In this document: piece by piece, positions 56,729-64,000 of the stretch | Position numbering within the stretch: the first letter of the stretch is position 1 | How the letters are laid out: every line of letters begins with the position of its first letter | Origin: Phlegmacium glaucopus | Taxonomy: Eukaryota; Basidiomycota; Agaricomycetes; Agaricales; Cortinariaceae | Assembly: GCA_015039465.1 (NCBI GenBank) | Contig: MU130157.1 | Coordinates: forward strand, 816,867 to 880,866 | DNA length: 64,000 nucleotides | Direction of reading: 5' to 3' | The notes under the pieces: model-generated | Databases searched by the model: none | What the model was told of the DNA's origin: nothing | The model's input: the letters and a program-made list of their open reading frames with translations, nothing else | Translations under genes and position numbers: made by a program

Positions 56729-57741
56729 CTAGGTGGATTGGGGGCAGATAAGATGTGCTACCCCCAGGGCCATCTTCATTCTTGTTGTAAATAAAAAAGA
56801 GCCACTCTTCACCAGTTGTGACGCAACCTCAGAAGGTTGCAAACCTAATTCATGCATCAGTACAGATCTCAGTGAGGAAAGCTTGAAGTACTTGAAACAT
56901 TGGGAGTGGATGACTGCTTCCATAACAACTTGAGGTAGGGCAGGGAGGACTTTTTCCAGCTTTGCTTCGTAAATGCTGCAGGTTAGTGATTGGTGGATTT
57001 TGCTGTTGGTGAAGGCCAACTGGGGGGATAGCACAATGGCATCTAGAAATCATCAGCTGTGAAAACAGTCTTGGTGACAAAAATTATACCTCTGACTGAA
57101 GGTTTTCCAAGAGCCATCAAATAATCAACAGCTCCTGCATAGGATGATCCCCCAGAATCCAATGCCATGTAGGGAATATGAAACTCAGGGGCGATGGCGA
57201 CACCAGTAGCTGACGTGTCAAGGTTCGTAACAGCGTGCAGCATGATAGCGTTAATCAAGATTTGGCAACCAGCTTCAGTCTAAAGCCCAGAATCAAAACA
57301 TAAGCATTCCGATGAACGGAGGATCTGACTGACCTTGAACGCAATATGTTTTCGGATGTATCCGATCTGCTTTGTGGTTTTGTCGAGGGACAACACATTT
57401 GGCATGGTCTTGCCACCGAGGTGCTGCCCTTGACTCCTCCCATTGCTGTTCCACTCTAATACTTTAACTTTGATATTCGCTTGAGTGAGGGTCAATACAG
57501 TGGCATCGCATCGGAGAAGGGAACATGCTTTAAGAACTCGTTTAGTGGTCAACATAGCATGTGGTAGGGTACAAAACTCTTTCAGTTTGCTAAACTTCCT
57601 CACCACTGTCTGTAAGGCATGGACAACCTCTTGACCATCTTCATCGTCCTCATCGAGCTCAAGCTGGAACCTTTTCAGAAGGTTTACCACAGTTGCAGTC
57701 TCCTGGTCAGTGAGGTTGGAAAGTTTGTGCCGCTTCGCCAT
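56729..57741 (-). CDS. Unassigned protein with a possible PD-(D/E)XK nuclease-like core
   Basis: Three exons by phase: 57741-57334, 57279-57090, 57042-56729; 303 codons (an in-frame ATG at 57756 adds five). N-terminal helical region (LTDQETATVVNLLKRFQLEL), then TEAGCQILINAIMLHAV, then YAGAVDYLMALG, and in exon 3 LTCSIYEAKLEKVLPALPQVVMEAV. The order Asp (AVDYL), then a strand with E-A-K, then a helix with Gln matches the PD-(D/E)XK fold, seen in the C-termini of some fungal Crinkler-like proteins. This is inference from motif spacing only. No signal peptide; no Crinkler N-terminal header was found. The 3' end may contain one more intron. Confidence 0.5.
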
Positions 57742-60352
57742 CACGTTCAAGATCAAGGTTGAATGGTGGCAAGGGGTAATGCGTCTTGGCTGATGACTAA
57801 GCCCACAGCCACTTGTCAGAGTGTAGAGTATTTATTTCTTATTCATCTCTTACTCATTAATTACTAAGTAGAAAATAGTAGGGCCGCGCACCGCAACCGT
57901 ACACTACGGTCTACGGATCCTATGGTATGGTTACAGTTGCCGTATCGTGGAGGTATGCTGACCCATTCTACGCAATAAAAGATGACATTTGTCTACAGTC
58001 TCCCGCATCCACCTGGTAAGTCTGATCCACATGTCGTTGACAGGTTATTCAATGCTTTTGATTCATGCCCAGAAAGTAACCATATAAAGCTTCGTTTACC
58101 TGCAGCTCTTCGACAGACGACTTTATCCTGTCGGTCACTCAAGATGTTACTTTTGCTGTGCCTCTGGTTGTTGTCTCCAAGCCAAGTGAGTATCAGCTCT
58201 TGGAAACTGATGTTCTGAATGACTTGACCCTACCTGATGTTGATGTTATTGACATTGCACCGTTCAGCTATGAGCCTTGACATCACTGATCAGTATCTTG
58301 GGCTTGCAGAAGACTCTTATAAAGAAGCTATTTCTCCAATGACACATTTCTCTGAGGATCTCAAAGAGCTGAGGAAGAAGCATTTGAAAACCATTGTCTA
58401 TTCACAATCGTCCTTCTCCTCCATCAATGTCTATCCGGGACATCGTAATTAATGCTCCACCACCACAGCCTCTTGCTGGGGGGAGGTCCCACCGCCACAA
58501 CGGCATCCTACTGAAGAGGCCCACCACAAGAAACCCCAATTTGCCAGAGATGGTTGCGGAGCTGCAGCCACCATTGTCACCACCGTGACCACCACCACTG
58601 CCACTGCCGCTGCCGCTGGAAGAACCTATCGACAGCGACATACCTGATTTGAACGGTACGCAGCCTGCTTTGTCACCAACATCTCTCGAGGCACCGACGC
58701 CTAGGGTGAAGATGAAGATCTCCTTGAAGGATTTTGTCCCTCGTACCCGAGTCAAGTCGTGGCAAAATGAGGTATTCCCAGGTCAGCAGCGTCACACCTG
58801 CAGCACAGAGGCCACATGTCAGGAGGTTAGACTTGAAATGAGAGGTAAAAAAAAAGGAAATGAACACTGCCGAATCACGCCACACACGTTACAGGGCAGC
58901 TTCAACAAAACCCCACCGCTGCTGGACTGATTCTACTTCAGACTTCGATATTGTTTTTGTCGTCCTACACCGAGGTGACTCCAAGTGGATGAAAAGACAG
59001 AAGAACACCAGCAATGACGATTGGTCATTTGCCATGGGAAGATTCACAGACAATCTTCGAACCATCCTCATCCATGGTATCCAGGATACCAATATATTGA
59101 GCGTTCAAAAAACACCTGTGGACAGTGGTTACAGCATCGGTAAATGAACCAACGGTAATGAATTGAATGTGTGTTGCGGTTTAAAGAAATGATGATTTCC
59201 AAACTCATTCCCACATGCCAACGAGAGGGATGCAACATGAAGAAAGGTGAGGGCCGTAAGGGATTGGCAGTATAAACTCCTGGCAAAACAGAAGTATCAT
59301 GATAGGTTTTGTGAATCATGAAAGGATGGTAGAAGGTGGATTGTAGCGGACTACCCCCGATTGTGGATAGCTACGGTATTGTAGAATGATGGAAATCCGT
59401 AGAAAATCCCTGTGAAATACAGGGCATCAGTAAAAGAAACAACCCAAACAGTTTATAAGTTAGGAAAATCTGACTTACCTTCTGGACAAGAAAAACAGTT
59501 TTAATGTTGATCACCCGAATCTTGCTGAACGCTATGGATATTATTCCAGAAGTTCAGATTGATTAAAACCTTGAGACAACTCTCAGTACTGTATCGGAAG
59601 GTATTTGGAATTGGTACCCACTGTAGCCTACTGTGGACGATAATGATGATGGTGGCATGAGAACGAAAGTATAAAATGGAAATTTTCTCACCAACACGAT
59701 GTCATTCTAGTTGAGCCTGTCATTCTAGCTTTACGACAGGCTACCAAGAACAATGATTTATGAGCATACTCGTGTTTTGGTTTGGACCATGCATGGCGAG
59801 CCAGACTCAGATGTAATCACAGATGGTAAGTACGAGTCATTGAATTCAAGCAGGTAGGTAAAGACTGTCCTCCAGCATTGCCATCATCTCTTTCGCATTC
59901 ACCATGATAGGGTCCCCACAATAATTGAAGAGCATGTTGTATTCAACTGTCCTGTCCCGCTTCCTGGAGTAGCCAATAACCTCGTACATCCCAGAATTAT
60001 TAGCTGAGAGAACAAATTGCTTCCCGTGCAGATTTTCGGGATCCCGGAATAGTCAAAGCTCTTCAGCAGTGATGTGCCTCAGCTCAACCATTGGCTTGGA
60101 GAGAGGCGCCTCACAATTGCCCTGGATGGGAGGAGTAGGGTGTATAGACATCCTGTAAATCATCGATGAGATGTAGAATACAGGACAGGGTTGTTGAGCT
60201 GGATTATTCACGCTAACTCAGTATGCCTCTTCAAGATCGCCAACTGAACCCTGTCGTGTTGCTGTGCAATCTTGCAGGTTACAAGGCACATGAGGGCCGC
60301 ATGAGCTGCATGCAAGATTTTGACACGACTGAATATGTTAGATGGTAAAACC
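57742..60352. other. Mostly unassigned; Pro-rich frames around 58.2-58.9 kb
   Basis: Plus-strand pieces at 57982-58215, 58237-58449 and 58394-58930 look like an eroded or unrecognised spliced gene (PPPLPLPLPLEEP-type sequence near 58590, followed by KMKISLKDFVPRTRVKSW). Frames do not join cleanly by eye and no motif is recognised. 59160-60350 shows nothing coding. Confidence 0.35.
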
Positions 60353-60634
60353 TTAGCAGCCTTGTGAAAAACTCAACTCTTCGAAGTCCCAAGGTACTAA
60401 ATGACAAATTTCATCACAGCACGCAAGATACTCATCAACATTATCTTGCGTGGGTTCCCAGCGTTGACCACGTTTCGCAACCAGGGGTGACTTCTGGAGT
60501 TGCGCCATGGCTGCTTCGAACTTGGGTAGGTCTGATCTAAGCACTTTGGCCTGTTCTCCAAAGATGGTTTTGTATCTGACCTGTTTTTGCGCCATGTCTT
60601 CAACAAAGTCGACTGCAGTGGAAGCACGACGCAT
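60353..60634 (-). CDS. Small orphan protein, 93 codons
   Basis: Single frame MRRASTAVDFVEDMAQKQ ... SFSQGC, amphipathic helical and without Pro, followed by LVPWDFEELSF. No family recognised. A real small gene is plausible given helical periodicity and a clean start, but there is no independent support. Confidence 0.35.
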   Translation of the reverse strand: MRRASTAVDFVEDMAQKQVRYKTIFGEQAKVLRSDLPKFEAAMAQLQKSPLVAKRGQRWEPTQDNVDEYLACCDEICHLVPWDFEELSFSQGC

Positions 60635-60894
60635 GGTTGATGCAGAGGAAGATCAATGTTAAACGTTAATGAGGCATGAAAGTTGAAAGCAGACTGAACT
60701 GTGACGTACTTTGTCACTCCGATTGTCATGTGATTATCGGCTGTTCAAGTTTGCCCCTCAACGTCAATGTTCAATGTTGGTCCTCAACTTCTTGCTTTGT
60801 TTCCCACTTGAAGAAATAAATTTGGTACTGCGGAAAGCCTTTTGGAAGCGATACAGGAATTTCTTTTTCCTTTACGAAAGATTCATTGAATACA

Positions 60895-63028
60895 ATGGCG
60901 ACTCCAGAATTACCAGAGCCCATGAATTCTTCACCCTATCATTCAAGGGTCAAGATTACGTCCACTCTTTTGGACCCTACATTCGTAGCTGGCAAATTTG
61001 TATCAGGAAAATTGGATATGGAATGTAGAGCTGATAGAGGTTTGGGTATTGGCATCCTTATGGTTGAGCTATTTGCTATACAAGGTCCATTGGTCAAATG
61101 TATCTCAATAAACACAATTTTGATATTATTTAACAGAAGTTTGATCTTGGGACCACTCTGCTACTTCCACTTTTCTCCACAGTCGTTGCCTTTTTCAAGG
61201 TCCAGGTCTACCGCCCTCAAACACCATCCAAGCATATACAATGCTAGGTGACCCTCTGCCACAACATTCATCAGAAAGAAATTACCTTGGCCTGGCTGGC
61301 TCTGGCTGCCCTGAACATCTTTGGCTAGGTTTAAACATCTGAAAAAAATATAACAAATCACATAAATATTTATAGCACCCAATTCCAAAAAAAGTACACA
61401 ATTACATAAGACAGATGCTGAGATATTAAAGATATTAAATTGTTTTGGTATCTTTAATATCTCAGCATCTGTCTTATGTAATTGTGTACTTTTTTGGAAT
61501 TGGGTGCTATAAATATTTCTGTGATTTGTTATATTTTTTTCAGATTTTTAAACCTAGCCAAAGATGTTCAGGGCTGGCCAGGGCTAGCCAGGGCAGCCAG
61601 AGCCAGCCAGGCCAAGGTTATTTTTTTCTGATGTTACTACCAAGCCAGACAAGGAAAATTGACTTTTCTATTCCGTATACCCATCCCAACCTCATCTCCT
61701 TCTTCCGTCTCTTTTGGATCCGGTTTGGCAAAAGTGAGGTATGAACTCCAAGTGAGCGTCGGTGTTTATTGGAAAAATGAAAAGAAGTTGGTTGTTGATA
61801 ATAAGACTGTGGATGTTGTTGAGGCATATCCCTATGATAAATCTCCACCTGAAGCTATTGTGGTAGGCGATAATGGGAAATTGTGGATGCAGGGAAGGGA
61901 TGATTGGTGGACCTGTGGAACCGCTTATTTGGAACTTCAAGTCAAGGGTCATTCTAATAACAAGGTGATTCCTCTTTTTTCTTTTTCCTTCCTTTATTAT
62001 AGAGCTGATAATAGTTGCATAGAGATCTAGCTTAACTCCAACACTTATATGCACACTTTACCTGCCTGGTCAACAACACCTACAGCAACCAGCTACAGTT
62101 CAGATCTCGGACACTCTAACAACTGTTTCATTCCGCAGTCCAGAGTATATTATCCTCCCAGGTGCGGAAGGTGTTGCCAATCTGCCAGTGGTCTTTGATG
62201 TTCCTAAAGGGGTTCAAGGCGGTACCTTAGATGGAGAAGGCGAGGAAGATGGAGGGCAACCCCAGGCGAACAGAGAGAGCTACAGAGAGCCTTTTTGAGA
62301 TCTGGTGTGAAGTCGAAGTCAAATTAGGTGTGGGTATTGGCATGTCTGCTCACTAAATTATCTACCTTTGAACTGGGTCTTGATCATGATTACTTTTCAG
62401 TAGAAAAAATAATGTCCTCCAGATCCCCACCGATGTGGTTCATCCCATGGCCATTCTACAACAGCCAATACTAGACTCGTTTATCCAATAACAACTAATG
62501 CTGTATACCTATGCGAATCATGGATATCCGCATGGTTATGTGACTTTACCTGGTCCTCAATTGCTACCTCCGTTTCAACAGTTTCATCCTACACAAGCAC
62601 CAGCAGACGGTCATACTCTGCTACCACCACATTCATTCTTTCCTGAGGCTGCACCAGGATTACCTCCTGTTGCTCTACCTTACCTGCCTCCAATATCTTA
62701 TCAAACCCCATTGTGGAGTCTCTACGAGAACCAGTTTTTGTGCATGGCATTCCGCCTACAATAACACCTCCGATTGGATAGTTTTGTTAATCCAGTTCCA
62801 AATCCTTCTTTCCCCCTCCCAACGCTGTGCTATACTCCCCCGTCCTCAACTCATGCCCAAACATTCTTTCACTCGACATCCTGTACTTGGTTCTCCAAGA
62901 GCGAACAAGTTGAAGAATTGGCTGATGAAGTAGTTAAAAGGGGCTGGAATCTTTCTGGATATCTACCCAAAGTCGCTGGTGCTGCTACTCTCGAAGGCCT
63001 TGATTGGGAGGTCAATAGAGATTCTTGA
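60895..63028 (+). pseudogene. Arrestin-like protein gene interrupted by a fold-back element
   Basis: N-terminal arrestin fold: VKITSTLLDPTFVAGKFVSGKLDMECRADRGLGIGILMVELFAIQG, read in pieces (LDPTFVAGKFVSGKLDMEC; RADRGLGIGILMVELF). After an intron the frame goes on to GLPPSNTIQAYTMLGDPLP, is broken by the insert 61269-61633, and resumes YQARQGKLTFLFRIPIP, GSGLAKVRYELQVSVGVYW, VVDVVEAYPYD, NGKLWMQG, AYLELQVKGHS. A second half follows in several frames (YIILPGAEGVANLVFDVPK, GTLDGEGEE, a Pro-rich tail at about 62500-62760, and KHSFTRHPVLGSP near 62870). Frame changes near 61900 and beyond 62230 suggest decay in addition to the insertion. Arrestin-like proteins recruit ubiquitin ligases to membrane transporters; this copy is probably non-functional. 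Confidence 0.7.
61269..61633. mobile_element. Fold-back (palindromic) element, 365 bp
   Basis: Starts CATCAGAAA and ends TTTCTGATG; two arms of about 165-180 bp are reverse complements (GGCCTGGCTGGC, CCTGAACATCTTTGGCTA, ATTTATAGCACCCAATTCC, CATAAGACAGATGCTGAG on the left arm). The arrestin sequence on either side rejoins as PQHYYQARQG when the element and a duplicated TT are removed. Half copies lie at 28324-28482 and 35279-35432. Confidence 0.85.
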
Positions 63029-64000
63029 ATAAGAAGATGTTACCGGTACCTTCTGGCAAGTTTGGAGGTAGGAGAAGGATGGGTTGGGATAATGGCGATG
63101 ATGTTATTAGCACAGAGAACCATGATCACAAAGAGCCTCAGCAGGAAGAGAGGAAGGAGAGAGATTTGATGACTGTGTTCCCAGCTGATCACTAGGCTGT
63201 TCAAACTCGGGTTTTCATTGTTCAAATGCTTTTTGGTTCGATTTTTTGGTGAAGGGGCACAATTATATTGAACAATGGCAGAAGTTGATGAATTGAGTGA
63301 GGTTCAGTGGATAGTGTGTGAGCAGCATAGAGGTTGCCGCCAGGAAGTAGGGCTGTGTGCTGAAGAGGTATTCCGGACGTATTTTGGTGTGGGATCCATT
63401 GAATTGTCAGTACGCGGCGCGTTCGCAGAATAAATGCACATGAATCTTTGCATATTCACTGGTTCTGTTTAAGCATGTAGAGCCCCAGATCAACTGTCAG
63501 TTGATCCTCTGGGGTGTAGATATATTTTGTAGACTACAAAATAATGAATTTGCTGAGGGACGAGATATAAATTCTGGGAGCAGTAAGCTAGGTGGGTGAA
63601 AGCGCAAAGCGCTTCCTGACCCAAGTAGCAATCCGGAACTAGACTGGGGGAGACAAGCTGCAAAACCCATGTAATAGGAGTCTGACAATGCGACAAGTGA
63701 GTCTTGTTACCCAGTTACTAGGAGGAAGGATTGCTAAGCTTACCAAGATCATCCCAGGACCCCGGTGTCGCGCACCAATACTGATTGGTAGCGTGAGAAG
63801 AAAGCTTAAAAGTCGCCATCATGAAAATAAGCGGACTTCAAATTCACTTACCTATTTTGGAAGCAGCCCTGAATCGTGTTCCTGGTCAACAAAATCATTC
63901 GTTCAACGATAACATCCCCATCACTCATCATACTCTCAATGTCTCACACTATGCTCTCCATCGTTTTCACTATTGACATGCTCCTAAGCATATACCATCC
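63029..64000. other. No gene recognised at the right edge
   Basis: Short frames only. A plus-strand frame 63688-63909 (MRQVSLVTQLLGGRIAKL) has a possible intron (GTGAGT at 63697) and might be the start of a gene that continues beyond the window. AGATCAACTGTCAGTTGATCC at 63488 is a small palindrome (given here as AGATCAACTG and TCAGTTGATCC). Confidence 0.35.

Overview
The window is a piece of a filamentous basidiomycete genome, almost certainly an Agaricomycete. The evidence is dense 50-60 nt introns with GTAAGT/CAG-type splice sites, an Agaricomycete-style delta-12 desaturase split into 15 exons, a secreted CBM13/ricin-B-type protein of a kind typical of mushrooms, a Tad1-like LINE, and several hAT families. 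There is one assembly gap (Ns, 16968-17516).

Layout. From 1 to about 35.5 kb the sequence is repeat-rich. It holds one host gene of great interest, a P-loop GTPase (3651-7913), and then a decayed LINE (8.3-14.8 kb) carrying a solo LTR. Next come a 175-bp satellite with a head-to-head inversion (14.85-16.2 kb) and a decayed dispersed-family protein gene split by two insertions (16.4-22.2 kb). A stack of minus-strand LINE fragments follows (23.4-28.3 kb), itself invaded by two solo LTRs and a hAT element. Last are further hAT elements and a decayed hAT transposase gene (28.9-34.8 kb). From 36.2 to 63 kb the sequence is gene-dense and conserved: delta-12 fatty acid desaturase, secreted CBM13-type protein, TPR protein, TBC Rab-GAP, an orphan, the SDH cytochrome b subunit, a truncated SH3 protein, ERV41, a possible PD-(D/E)XK protein, a small orphan and an arrestin-like gene interrupted by a fold-back element.

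Headline observation. Downstream of an intact 317-codon GTPase body, the region 4881-7267 is a run of 42 intron-shaped units (51-63 nt, most often 53) that each start with GT and end with AG. Successive units are separated by exactly 3 nt. The intron-like units are near-copies of one another, but the triplets are highly variable (15 different triplets in 41), contain no stop codon and sit in phase 0. The outermost units have lost most of their sequence similarity, yet still keep GT, AG and the 3-nt spacing. The simplest reading is 41 consecutive single-codon exons: a one-codon-per-intron cassette array that builds a variable segment of the GTPase between its G domain and its C-terminal tail. 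Real short exons elsewhere in the window (5 nt and 14 nt in the desaturase, 15 nt in the secreted protein) suggest this genome splices very small exons.

All reading frames, splice junctions, target-site duplications and terminal repeats were worked out by eye. Family names rest on motif recognition, and no database search was run.
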